Of a stretch of 62,618 nucleotides of DNA, positions 1-11,400 are shown piece after piece. Each line of letters begins with the position of its first letter. The stretch's first letter is position 1. A program made the position numbers and the translations under genes. This DNA is from Shewanella sp. 10N.286.48.A6 (GTDB taxonomy: Bacteria; Pseudomonadota; Gammaproteobacteria; Enterobacterales; Shewanellaceae), in NCBI RefSeq assembly GCF_002873135.1, contig NZ_MCVI01000061.1, positions 1-62,618 on the forward strand, given 5' to 3'. The notes under the pieces were generated by a model. It saw only the letters and a list, made by a program, of their open reading frames with translations, did no database searches and had not been told where the DNA came from.

Positions 1-405
1 GAGCTACCAGGCTTACCTGAGCTTAACCCAGAAGATTTAGCTGAGTGCCGTACCCTTGGTGAAATCGTTTCTTATATGAACTCTAAGTTACCAGTTGGTT
101 CTACTACTGCGTCAGCAACTGTAGCTCAAGTGGCACCTGTCGCTTCTGGTTTAAGTGCTGAACAAGTACAAAGCACCATGATGTCAGTGGTTGCTGACAA
201 AACTGGTTACCCAACTGAAATGCTAGAACTTAGCATGGACATGGAAGCAGATCTGGGTATCGATTCTATCAAGCGCGTAGAGATTCTTGGTACGGTACAA
301 GACGAGCTACCAGGCTTACCAGAGCTTAACCCAGAAGATTTAGCTGAGTGTCGCACGCTTGGTGAAATCGTTAGCTACATGAACTCTAAGCTACCCGCTG
401 AAGGC
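1..405 (+). repeat. Tandem ACP-coding repeat (303-base period) in pfaA
   Basis: Bases 1-87 reappear at 304-390 with about nine in ten positions identical, which is a period of 303 bases or 101 codons. The unit encodes one ACP domain plus linker. Only the last two copies fall inside the window. Tandem ACPs are normal for PfaA, and their number varies between species. The high DNA identity suggests recent duplication or gene conversion. Confidence 0.9.
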
Positions 406-3129
406 TCTAAGCTATCAGCCGCAGGCGCTATGAACTCTACTGCAGCTACAAACTCTGCCCCACAAGTTGCAGCGACAACAGCATCTGAATTAGCAACTGA
501 CTTACCTCCACATCAGGAAGTCGCGCTAAAAAAGCTACCAGCGGCGGATAAGTTAGTTGATGGTTTTTCAAAAGACGCGTGTATCGTCATCAATGATGAT
601 GGTCATAACGCAGGCGTTCTCGCAGAAAAACTTACCGCAACAGGCCTAACCGTCGCCGTTATTCGTAGTCCAGAATCAGTCACTAGCGCACAATCACCGC
701 TAAGCAGTGATATCAAAAGTTACAACCTAACGGCTGTAAATGATGACGCGATTAGTGATGTCATTGCACAAATCAGTAAAAACCATAAAGTTGCTGGTTT
801 TGTTCACCTACAACCACAACTTGCCACTGCGAACAATGTCATGCCGCTAAGTGATGCAGGTTTTGTTGCTGTTGAACAAGCTTTCTTAATGGCTAAGCAC
901 CTACAGAAAAGCTTTACCGAATTAGCAAAAACTGAACGTGTAAGCTTTATGACGGTTAGTCGTATTGATGGTGGTTTTGGTTACTTAAACAGTAATGAAC
1001 TTGCCACTGCTGAGTTAAATCAAGCAGCGCTTTCAGGTCTAAGCAAAACCCTTAGCCATGAATGGCCAACAGTGTTTTGTCGAGCATTAGATATCGCGCC
1101 AGGCTTTGAAGCTGTGGACCTTGCTGATGCCGTTATTGCTGAGTTATTTGATGTTAATGCTGCCAATGAGATTGTTGAGGTAGGTATTAGTAGCGAAGGC
1201 CGTCATACATTAACAGCGACCACAACCGCGAAAACGCGCTATCAAACTACTACCCTTGATAGCAATGATACTGTGTTAGTCACAGGCGGTGCTAAGGGGG
1301 TTACATTTGAATGTGCGCTTACACTTGCTAAACAGACAAAGTCTCACTTTATCCTTGCAGGTCGTAGCCAACACCTTGGGGCAAACTTGCCGACATGGGC
1401 GCAAGGCAAGCAAGCTAAAGAGTTAAAAGCAGCTGCAATTGGCTTTATTCAATCTCAAGGTAACAAGCCAACGCCAAAACAAATTGACGCGTTAGTATGG
1501 CCAATTACCAGTAGCTTAGAAATTGATCGCGCCTTAGCAGCATTCACAGAAGTGGGCGCAAGTGCTGAATATATCAGTATGGATGTCAGCTCAGATGATG
1601 CCATTAAGCAAACGCTTTCAGCTTTCAAATCAATTACCGGCATCATTCATGGCGCAGGTGTATTGGCTGATAAGCATATCCAAGACAAAACCTTAGCTGA
1701 ATTAGGTCGTGTATACGGCACTAAAGTCACCGGCTTTGCAGGTATCATTAATGCCATTGATGCCAGTAAATTAAAGCTGGTTGCTATGTTTTCATCTGCT
1801 GCTGGTTTCTACGGCAACACCGGACAAAGTGACTATTCAATGTCCAATGAGATCCTCAATAAAACCGCATTACAACTTGCCAATAACTATCCGCAAGCCA
1901 AAGTAATGAGCTTTAACTGGGGCCCTTGGGATGGCGGAATGGTTAGCTCAGCATTGAAAAAGATGTTTGTTGAACGTGGCGTTTATGTTATTCCGTTAGA
2001 TAAAGGCGCAAACTTATTTGCCCACAGTCTGTTATCTGAAACTGGTGTTCAAATGCTGATTGGTTCGAGCATGCAAGGTTCAGATTCTTCAGCACAAGCA
2101 ACTGGTTCAGCTGTAAAAAAGCTTAATGCGGACTCTGCGCTAAATGCTGAGAGTTCGCTGACATTATCTTTTTTAAATACTGTATCTAACAGTGCAACTG
2201 CAGCAGATAAGCCTCGCAGCTTATCTGTTGTAAGAGTACTTAATCCGGTTGCAATGCCCTTCATTGAAGATCATTGCATCGCGGGTAATCCAGTACTGCC
2301 GACAGTGTGCGCCATACAATGGATGCGTGAATCAGCGCAAAAGCTATGTGGTTTACCTGTAAGCACCAAAGATTATAAGTTACTTAAAGGCATTATTTTT
2401 GAGTCAGCCCAGCCACAAGAGTTAACTCTGCAGTTAACTGAAACCGCTGAAGGCTTAAAAGCATTGATTTCTAGCCGGGTACTTGACGGTAACAGTGATG
2501 CTAACGCGTTATTAAGACCGCAATACCAAGCGAACTTAATCGTCAACAGTGCATTACTTAATGAAGTTGCCACTACAGCAACCGATAAAATGGCTCAGTT
2601 AGCGTCAATCATTGATAAGGTTAAAAACAACAAGGCCATTAGTACTGACAGTGAACTTTATTCAAACGGCAGCTTATTTCATGGCCCACGTTTACAAGGG
2701 ATCAAGCAAGTATTGGTTGCAAATGATAGCCAGCTTATTTGTAAAGTGACCTTACCAGAAATTGAACAAACTGATTGTTTAGGTTTTGAAGCGCAACTTG
2801 AAATCGGTGGTAGTCAGGCATTTGCAGAAGATCTACTGCTACAAGCAATGCTAGTGTGGGCGCGAATAAAGCATGACGCAGCAAGTTTGCCATCAACCAT
2901 TGGTGAGCTAACCACTTATGCGCCATTTGCATCAAATGACCAAGGTTATTTAGTGCTTAATGTCGTAAAAAGTACTAGTCGCTCTTTGACTGCTGACATT
3001 GCGCTTTACCATGAAGATGGTCGCTTAAGTTGCACCATGACAGCGGCAAAAACAACCATTAGCAAAAGCTTGAATGAGGCTTTTTTAGCCCCGGCTAAAG
3101 CACTTGCTGATTTGCAGGAGTCGGTGTGA
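1..3129 (+). CDS. pfaA: PfaA, polyunsaturated fatty acid synthase subunit (3' part; KR and C-terminal region)
   Basis: The reading frame is open from the first base, so the start and the N-terminal KS and AT domains lie outside the window. Visible in order: the tail of one acyl carrier protein (ACP) domain, one full ACP with the phosphopantetheine site LGIDS (Ser codon at 265-267), a ketoreductase with the nucleotide motif VTGGAKG near 1280 and the catalytic-type stretch GQSDYSMSNE near 1825, then a C-terminal hotdog-like region beginning near FIEDHCIAGNPVLPT. PfaA is known as the multidomain elongation subunit of the PfaABCD enzyme that makes EPA or DHA de novo. The stop overlaps the pfaB start (GTGA), which suggests translational coupling. 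The family assignment is secure. Confidence 0.97.
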   Translation, partial: ELPGLPELNPEDLAECRTLGEIVSYMNSKLPVGSTTASATVAQVAPVASGLSAEQVQSTMMSVVADKTGYPTEMLELSMDMEADLGIDSIKRVEILGTVQDELPGLPELNPEDLAECRTLGEIVSYMNSKLPAEGSKLSAAGAMNSTAATNSAPQVAATTASELATDLPPHQEVALKKLPAADKLVDGFSKDACIVINDDGHNAGVLAEKLTATGLTVAVIRSPESVTSAQSPLSSDIKSYNLTAVNDDAISDVIAQISKNHKVAGFVHLQPQLATANNVMPLSDAGFVAVEQAFLMAKHLQKSFTELAKTERVSFMTVSRIDGGFGYLNSNELATAELNQAALSGLSKTLSHEWPTVFCRALDIAPGFEAVDLADAVIAELFDVNAANEIVEVGISSEGRHTLTATTTAKTRYQTTTLDSNDTVLVTGGAKGVTFECALTLAKQTKSHFILAGRSQHLGANLPTWAQGKQAKELKAAAIGFIQSQGNKPTPKQIDALVWPITSSLEIDRALAAFTEVGASAEYISMDVSSDDAIKQTLSAFKSITGIIHGAGVLADKHIQDKTLAELGRVYGTKVTGFAGIINAIDASKLKLVAMFSSAAGFYGNTGQSDYSMSNEILNKTALQLANNYPQAKVMSFNWGPWDGGMVSSALKKMFVERGVYVIPLDKGANLFAHSLLSETGVQMLIGSSMQGSDSSAQATGSAVKKLNADSALNAESSLTLSFLNTVSNSATAADKPRSLSVVRVLNPVAMPFIEDHCIAGNPVLPTVCAIQWMRESAQKLCGLPVSTKDYKLLKGIIFESAQPQELTLQLTETAEGLKALISSRVLDGNSDANALLRPQYQANLIVNSALLNEVATTATDKMAQLASIIDKVKNNKAISTDSELYSNGSLFHGPRLQGIKQVLVANDSQLICKVTLPEIEQTDCLGFEAQLEIGGSQAFAEDLLLQAMLVWARIKHDAASLPSTIGELTTYAPFASNDQGYLVLNVVKSTSRSLTADIALYHEDGRLSCTMTAAKTTISKSLNEAFLAPAKALADLQESV

Positions 3130-5441
3130 GCAATCAATCAACTTCTGTGATGTCAAAGCCTGAGCCAACAAAAGTTGCATCAGTAAAAAGCATGCGCATC
3201 GCCTTAAAACTGATTGCCAATGATGCTGCATCATTGGCGCAAGCTGCTAATGGAGCTAATGGTTCCTTGCATACAAATAACAATGCATTTGCTGCTATCA
3301 AACCTTGTTCATTGGCTGAAACATTAGGCGCGACAGCCATCCCGCTTGAAATTGATGTGTCGTCATTAGATGGCACATCAAATACCACCACAAACTTAAA
3401 CATGAGTTTTCGCGACTATTTAGCTCAAGCGATTGAACGTATTGAGCAACAACAAACGGTATTGCTAAGCCATCCAGCTTTGCCATACCGCCTGTTAATG
3501 ATGCCAGCCATTGTTGCAGCAAAACATCGATGTCATCCCCATGCCTATTTAACCGGTATGGGTGAAGGCCACGAGTTATCAGACGCAGTGCAACAAGCAC
3601 TAACTCAAGCCAAACGGGCTCATGTTAGCCCAACTCAAATCGATGCGACTCATTGCACTAGCTATAAAGATAAGTTTTTTGAACTGATTCAGTTGATTGG
3701 CCACCTTGCGACTCGTAGCTTGCCAACAACGAATGACAGTAAGAATAACAGTACGAATAAACAGTATTGGTTTAGTGAAATGCACCAAAGCCGCGTCGCC
3801 AGTTTCAATTTTATTGAAGCCGAAATGCAACACGCAGTGGTATTCGTTCAGGGAACTGAACTTGCTCAGGCAAGCTCATTACTGGATAACACTAGGTTGT
3901 TTTTCCCAATATCTGCCAGCACAGTCTCAGGTATACAGCAGCAACTAACGCAGTTACAAAGCCAGTTAAACGCTATTGCTGCAGTTATTACTAACCCAAG
4001 TGCCAGTGTTACTACTAGCCCAGCTGCCAATACAAGTGCCAGTTCAGCAATCAATGTCAACCACAGCACGCTGTTAGCACTGATGTTGAACAATCTAAAC
4101 CAGTTTGATCACCAAGCAGCAAAAGCTGCGGTGATCATGGGCAATTCAATTGAAACTGCATGCAGCGAGATTGAAGCCATGTTGGCGATGCTAAGTACTT
4201 CAGATACATTAGCAAGCTCGCCATCGGAAGTTGAATACAAGACCCCATCAGGTAGCTGTTTGATGCTTACGGCCAATGAGCCATTAGGCACGAATGGTCT
4301 TTGTTTCGTCTATCCTGGTGTCGGCACTGTATACCCACAGATGTTCAGTCAACTGCCGCGCTTCTTCCCTGACTTATATGCTCAGTTAGAGCGTGATGGT
4401 GATGTAAAAGCCATGCTTCAGGCGGATAGCATTTATGCTGACAACGCTAAAGTCACTGATATGAGTTTGGGTGAACTGGCGATTGCAGGTGTGGGTGCAA
4501 GTTATATCTTAACCAAAGTGCTTAGCGAATATTTTAATGTAAAACCTAACTTTGCCATGGGTTACTCCATGGGCGAAGCGGCGATGTGGGCAAGTCTTGG
4601 TATTTGGAAGCAACCCCACAGTATGATTGAGGCGACGCAAACCAGTACTATTTTTACTACCGATATTTCAGGTCGTTTAGATTGCGTGCGCAAGGCATGG
4701 CAGTTGAATCAAAGCGACGATATCGTGTGGAATAGTTTTGTGGTTAGAGCAACCCCAGCCGATATTGAAGCGGTTTTAACCCAATATCCTCGTTGTTATC
4801 TCGCTATCATTCAAGGTGATACTTGCGTGCTGGCAGGATGTGAAGCCAGTTGTAAAGCGCTGCTAAAACAAATCGGCAAACGCGGCATTGCAGCAAATCG
4901 CGTGACCGCAATGCATACTGCACCAGCCATGCTAATTCATCGCGAAGTGGCTCAATTCTATCAACAAGCGCTTCACCACAATGAGCAGCTTGAACAAACT
5001 GCACAGATAAAATTTATCAGCGCAGCAAGTTCACAACCGATTAATGTCAGCAGCCTTGATATTGCAACCTCAATCGCTGACACCTTTTGTCAGCCGCTTA
5101 ACTTTACTGAGTTGGTTAACAACGCACGTAAATTAGGCGCGAAACTTTTTGTTGAAATCGGCGCCGATCGCCAAACAACCACCTTGATTGATAAAATTGC
5201 TCGCACAAGTCCTACAGTTTCAGAGCCTTGCCAAGCCATTGCCGTCAATGCCAAAGGTGGAGACGATCAAACTGCGCTGCTTAAATGTATTGCCCAGCTT
5301 ATCAGCCACAAAGCACCTGTTTCGCTGACCTGCCTTACACAAGGGTTAGCGAATTTGTTGGCTAGCACACTTAAGTTTGAAGTGAACAATCTTCAAGCGG
5401 ATGCTACTTTAGCCCCACAATTAGAAGGAGAACAATCTTGA
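3126..5441 (+). CDS. pfaB: PfaB, acyltransferase subunit of the PUFA synthase
   Basis: A 771-residue protein with one clear acyltransferase domain in its second half. The nucleophile elbow GYSMGEAAM places the active Ser at residue 481, and FVYPGVGTVYPQM marks the start of the fold. The N-terminal ~300 residues are poorly conserved and rich in Ala, Ser and Asn. The start is GTG at 3126, overlapping the pfaA stop by 4 bases; no ATG fits better. PfaB is reported to influence which final product (EPA or DHA) is made. It lies in the usual pfaABCD order and is coupled to pfaC by a second 4-base overlap. Confidence 0.95.
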   Translation: MSNQSTSVMSKPEPTKVASVKSMRIALKLIANDAASLAQAANGANGSLHTNNNAFAAIKPCSLAETLGATAIPLEIDVSSLDGTSNTTTNLNMSFRDYLAQAIERIEQQQTVLLSHPALPYRLLMMPAIVAAKHRCHPHAYLTGMGEGHELSDAVQQALTQAKRAHVSPTQIDATHCTSYKDKFFELIQLIGHLATRSLPTTNDSKNNSTNKQYWFSEMHQSRVASFNFIEAEMQHAVVFVQGTELAQASSLLDNTRLFFPISASTVSGIQQQLTQLQSQLNAIAAVITNPSASVTTSPAANTSASSAINVNHSTLLALMLNNLNQFDHQAAKAAVIMGNSIETACSEIEAMLAMLSTSDTLASSPSEVEYKTPSGSCLMLTANEPLGTNGLCFVYPGVGTVYPQMFSQLPRFFPDLYAQLERDGDVKAMLQADSIYADNAKVTDMSLGELAIAGVGASYILTKVLSEYFNVKPNFAMGYSMGEAAMWASLGIWKQPHSMIEATQTSTIFTTDISGRLDCVRKAWQLNQSDDIVWNSFVVRATPADIEAVLTQYPRCYLAIIQGDTCVLAGCEASCKALLKQIGKRGIAANRVTAMHTAPAMLIHREVAQFYQQALHHNEQLEQTAQIKFISAASSQPINVSSLDIATSIADTFCQPLNFTELVNNARKLGAKLFVEIGADRQTTTLIDKIARTSPTVSEPCQAIAVNAKGGDDQTALLKCIAQLISHKAPVSLTCLTQGLANLLASTLKFEVNNLQADATLAPQLEGEQS

Positions 5442-8400
5442 GTTCTCAATCGAATATGAAAAATATTGCCTCTAGCGATGCTAATAAAAATAACGCTGGC
5501 AGCGTCCCTAAAATCGCAGTCGTCGGCTTAGCCACCCAATATCCTGACGCTGACACGCCGGTTAAATTTTGGCAAAACCTGCTGGATAAAAAAGATTCTC
5601 GTAGCACCATTAGCAGTCAAAAACTGAACGCTAATCCGGCCGATTATCAGGGTGTACAAGGTGAGTCAGACCGTTTTTATTGCGACAAAGGCGGCTACAT
5701 TCAAAACTTCAGTTTCAATGCTGAAGGATACCGCATTCCAGCGCAGCAATTTAGCGGCTTAGACGACAGCTTTTTATGGGCTACCGATACTGCCCGTAAA
5801 GCACTGGTTGATGCCGGCGTAGAAATTAATAACGCTGAGCACAATCTAACGCTTAATCGAACCGGTATTGTCATGGGAACCTTGTCGTTCCCAACCGCAA
5901 AATCAAATGAATTATTTGTACCGCTATATCACAGCGCAGTTGAAAAAGCCTTGCAGCATAAATTGCAGCAACCCAACTTCAATTTACAATCATTTGATAG
6001 TGAAGGCTTTAATCAACAACCAATCCCAGCATCACTGTCAAATGGTGCCATTGCCCATAACGCGTCCAAACTGGTTGCTGATGCACTGGGTTTAGGCGCG
6101 GCGCAATTAAGCCTTGATGCAGCCTGTGCTAGTTCAGTTTACTCGTTAAAACTTGCCTGTGATTACTTACATACTGGTAAAGCTGACATGATGTTAGCGG
6201 GCGCTGTATCAGGTGCCGACCCATTCTTTATTAATATGGGTTTTTCCATATTCCACGCTTACCCAGATCATGGTATTTCAGCGCCTTTTGATAGTAATTC
6301 AAAAGGTCTGTTTGCTGGTGAAGGTGCTGGCGTATTAGTACTAAAACGCCTTGAAGATGCAGAGCGTGATGGTGACCATATATACGCTTTAGTGAGCGGT
6401 ATTGGACTATCTAATGACGGTAAAGGTCAATTTGTACTGAGCCCAAATAGCGACGGCCAGGTAAAAGCCTTTGAACGTGCTTATGCTGATGCAGCGATGC
6501 ATGATGAAAGCTTTGGCCCTGCCAATATTGAAGTGATTGAGTGCCATGCAACAGGAACCCCACTAGGTGATAAAGTTGAACTGACCTCAATGGAACGCTT
6601 CTTTGAAGATAAGCTTAATGGCACTAATACGCCGTTAATTGGTTCGGCTAAATCAAATCTAGGTCACTTATTAACGGCTGCCGGTATGCCAGGGATCATG
6701 AAAATGATTTTTGCCATGCGCCAAGGCGTGTTACCACCGAGTATCAATGTCAGCGCCCCCATCAATTCACCAAACAGTACTTTTGGTAACACTAACTTGC
6801 CAAGTGATGTACTGCCTTGGCCTGATAAGGCAGGGAATAATGCTCGCCATGCGGGAGTCTCGGTATTTGGATTTGGTGGTTGTAACGCGCATTTATTAAT
6901 TGAGTCTTATCAAGGTAAAGCTCAAACGATTGATTCGAAGACTAATGCTTCTACGACTCAAGCTTCTACAATCAATGCCCAAGCGCCAATGCACATTACC
7001 GGTATGGCGGCTCATTTCGGGCCACTATCAAGTATTAATGCCTTTGCTAAAGCGATTGATGCTAAACAATCGGCATTTACAGCCCTGCCTGAACAACGTT
7101 GGAAAGGCTTAGATAAACACCCAGAATTATTATCACAGTTTGGTATTAACCTTGAAGGTGAAGCGGCGCCAAAAGGTGCGTACATCAATCAGTTTGATTT
7201 TGACTTCTTGCGCTTCAAAGTGCCGCCAAATGAAGATGACCGCTTAATCTCGCAACAATTGCTATTAATGAAAGTCGCAGATGAAGCCATTCATGACGCA
7301 AAGCTTGAATCTGGCAGTAAGGTTGCTGTGCTAGTCGCAATGGAAACAGAGCTTGAATTACATCAATTCCGTGGCCGTGTTAACTTGCATACCCAAATTG
7401 CGGCTAGCCTTAAAGCTCATGGCGTTAACTTGTCAGACGATGAATACCAAGCCCTTGAAACCATTGCGATGGATAGCGTGTTAGATGCGGCGAAGTTAAA
7501 TCAATATACCAGTTTCATTGGTAATATTATGGCATCGCGCATCTCATCACTTTGGGACTTCAATGGCCCTGCTTTCACGATTTCTGCCGGTGAGCAATCG
7601 GTTAACCGCTGTATTGATGTGGCGCAAAATCTACTGGCTATGGAGTCTCGCCAAGAGCCTTTGGATGCAGTGATTATTGCTGCAGTAGACTTATCAGGTA
7701 GCATTGAGAATATCGTCCTAAAGACAGCCTCGCTTGCTCAAGCTAGTGCCAGTAAGCAGAACTTATCAATTGGTGAAGGTGCTGGCGCAATCGTATTACA
7801 AGCCGCTACAGCAAATGCTTCCAATATAGATTTGATCCATCAAGCCCTAGGCGCGCTTTCTGATCAAGATATGACTGATTCAGATATAAATGCATCTGGC
7901 TTTGCTGGCAGTTACGGCACCATTGAAAGCCTTGAATTTGGTTATAGTGAACAAATCGGCTCAATCGCTGATACCTTGCTGACTCAAACAGGGTTAACTA
8001 GTACGGATATTAAATTAGTAGAATTAAACCAAGCGCCTGCTTGTTTAAACACGTCAAGCATCAAGGCTTCGCAAGCCTTATCGCAGTTGTTTAGCCAGTC
8101 CCTAAGCACTACTGCTCAATCTTGTATTGGCCATACCTTTGCTGCATCTGGAATCGCCAGTTTATTACATGGTTTGTTAGCACTGCCTAAGTCTTTTGCT
8201 CTCAATAACGCAGCAGAGCCTCAACATGCAATCATAGCCACATTGAGTGAAAACCAATGTTCACAGCTATTGCTGAGTCAAACTTCACAGCAACAAGGTG
8301 CGAGTCAGCAGCGTTTAGACATCGATATCCAGCAGCAAACAGCCAAGAAGCTCAGCTTAGTTAAGCAAGTTAGCCTTGGTGGCCGCGATATTTACCAACA

Positions 8401-11400
8401 TATTGTCGATGCGCCACTGGCTGAGATTAATAGCATCCGAGCTAAAACAGCCCAAATAAAACCCTTAGCGTCTGCTGCTGTCACAGCAATGACGAGCCGA
8501 GGACATTTTGAAGCACCTCAAATGAGTGAGCAGCAAAATACTTCAACGACTAAACAAGCGATGGTGAATTCACCATCAACAATAATAGAGTCCCCTATGC
8601 CGTTTTCAGATCGTTCTACCCAGTTCAGTCCTGCTAAACAGGAACCTGCATCTTCAGTGCAAACACCTTCGCTTGCACAAGCTCAAGCACAAGTTCCGCC
8701 AGCACATCTAACTGCTTTTGAACAAAACCAGTGGTTAGCACATCAAGCGCAACTGGCATTCTTAAAAAGCCGTAATGAAGGTTTGAAAGTTGCTGATGCA
8801 CTGATGAAGCAGCAACTTGCGCAGGCCAATGGTCAGTCGTACGCTTTACCAGTACAAAGCGCCCCGACTCAAGCAGTAAACGTGCTAGCTCAGCCAGTTG
8901 CAGTCGCAGTCGCGCCGACACTGCGCCCAAATCATGCCAGTGTGCCACCTTATATCGCGCCTATCCCTGCGGATAAGCCATGTATCTGGAATTATGCTGA
9001 TTTAGTTGAATACGCTGAAGGCGACATCGCCAAGGTATTTGGTCCTGATTACGCTGTTATTGATAACTACTCACGCCGCGTACGCCTGCCTACCACTGAT
9101 TACTTATTGGTCTCGCGCGTCACTAAATTAGATGCCACCATGAACCAATATAAGCCATGTTCAATGACCACTGAATATGATATCCCAGTTGATGCGCCCT
9201 ATTTAGTTGATGGCCAAATACCTTGGGCTGTCGCGGTTGAATCTGGTCAATGTGACTTAATGCTGATCAGTTACTTGGGCATTGATTTTGAAAACAAAGG
9301 TGAGCGCGTTTATCGTTTACTTGATTGTACGCTGACCTTTTTAGACGACTTACCACGTGGTGGCGACACGCTTCGTTATGACATTAAGATTAATAATTTC
9401 GCTAAAAATGGCGACACCTTATTATTCTTCTTCTCTTACGAGTGTTTTGTTGGCGATAAGATGATCCTGAAAATGGACGGTGGTTGTGCAGGCTTCTTTA
9501 CTGACCAAGAACTTGATGATGGTAAAGGCGTAATTCGCACCGAAGATGAAATTAAACTGCGTGAAGATGCGTTTAACAACCCGAATAAGCCACGTTTTGA
9601 GCCATTATTGCATTGCGCTCAAACCCAGTTTGATTATGGTCAAATCCATAACTTACTGCACGCCGATATCGGCGCTTGTTTTGCGGGTGAGCATCAAAAC
9701 CATCAACTGGCTTCAGGTAAGCAAGATTCATTATGCTTCGCCTCTGAAAAATTCTTAATGATTGAGCAAGTTGTCAATCTAGATGTTCATGGCGGCGCAT
9801 GGGGCTTAGGCTTCATTGAAGGTCATAAAACACTGGCACCTGATCACTGGTATTTCCCGTGTCACTTTAAGGGCGACCAAGTCATGGCTGGCTCACTAAT
9901 GGCTGAAGGTTGTGGTCAATTACTGCAGTTCTTCATGCTGCATATTGGTATGCACACCTTAGTTGAAAATGGTCGTTTCCAGCCACTTGAAAATGCCTCG
10001 CAAAAAGTGCGTTGTCGTGGTCAAGTTCTGCCACAACACGCTGAACTGACTTACCGCATGGAAGTGACTGAGATTGGTATTCACCCTCGCCCATATGCCA
10101 AAGCCAATATTGATATTTTGCTTAACGGTAAAGCTGTGGTTGATTTCCAAAATCTGGGTGTGATGCTTAAAGAAGAGAGCGAGTGCGCGCGATATATTAA
10201 CGATACTGTTATTAACGACACTGCGACTGTTTCGAGTACTGAGACGAGTAAAGCTAGCGGCCAAGCATCAAAAAATGCACCGTTAATGTCACAAATACCT
10301 GACCTATCTGCAGCAACCAATAAAGGCGTGATTCCGCTGCAACATGTTGAAGCGCCGCTTATTCCTGATTACCCAAACCGCAGCCCTGATACGCTACCAT
10401 TTACGCCATACCACATGTTCGAATTTGCAACCGGCAACATTGAAAACTGTTTTGGCCCAGACTTCAGCATTTACCGCGGCTTTATACCACCACGTACCCC
10501 ATGTGGCGATTTGCAGCTCACTACGCGAGTGGTCGATATTCAAGGTAAACGTGGCGAACTTAAAAAGCCGTCATCGTGTATCGCTGAATACGAAGTGCCT
10601 GCAGACGCTTGGTACTTTACAAAAAACAGCCACGCTTCAGTGATGCCTTACTCGGTATTAATGGAAATTTCTCTGCAGCCTAACGGCTTTATCTCTGGCT
10701 ACATGGGCACCACATTAGGTTTCCCTGGTGAAGAATTATTCTTCCGTAACTTAGATGGTAGCGGAGAGCTATTACGTGATGTCGATTTGCGCGGTAAAAC
10801 TATCGTCAATGACTCACGCTTACTGTCAACGGTCATTGCAGGTAGCAATATTATTCAAAGTTTTACCTTTGAATTAAGTGTTGATAACCAGCCATTTTAT
10901 AAAGGCAGCGCGGTATTTGGTTACTTCAAAGGCGACGCCCTTAAAAACCAATTAGGGATTGATAACGGCCGTATTACTCATCCTTGGCATATTGATAATA
11001 ATGTCGCCGCTGATATTACTGTCGATTTACTCGATAAGCAGTCGCGGGTATTCCACGCCCCTGCTAACCAGCCACATTATCGCTTAGCTGGCGGTCAGCT
11101 TAACTTTATCGACAAAGCTGAAATCGTTGATAAAGGCGGTAAAAATGGTCTAGGTTACCTATCGGGTTCACGCACCATTGACCCAAGCGATTGGTTCTTC
11201 CAGTTCCATTTTCATCAAGATCCGGTTATGCCTGGCTCATTAGGCGTTGAAGCTATTATCGAGTTAATGCAAACTTACGCCATCAGTAAAGACTTAGGTA
11301 AAGGCTTTACCAATCCGAAGTTTGGCCAGATTTTATCTGACATAAAGTGGAAGTATCGCGGTCAAATTAACCCGCTGAACAAGCAAATGTCATTAGACGT

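Noticed and set aside
5868..7112. Several 60-75 codon frames inside pfaC on the same strand
   Set aside because: They lie wholly within a well-supported gene in another frame and show no protein motifs.
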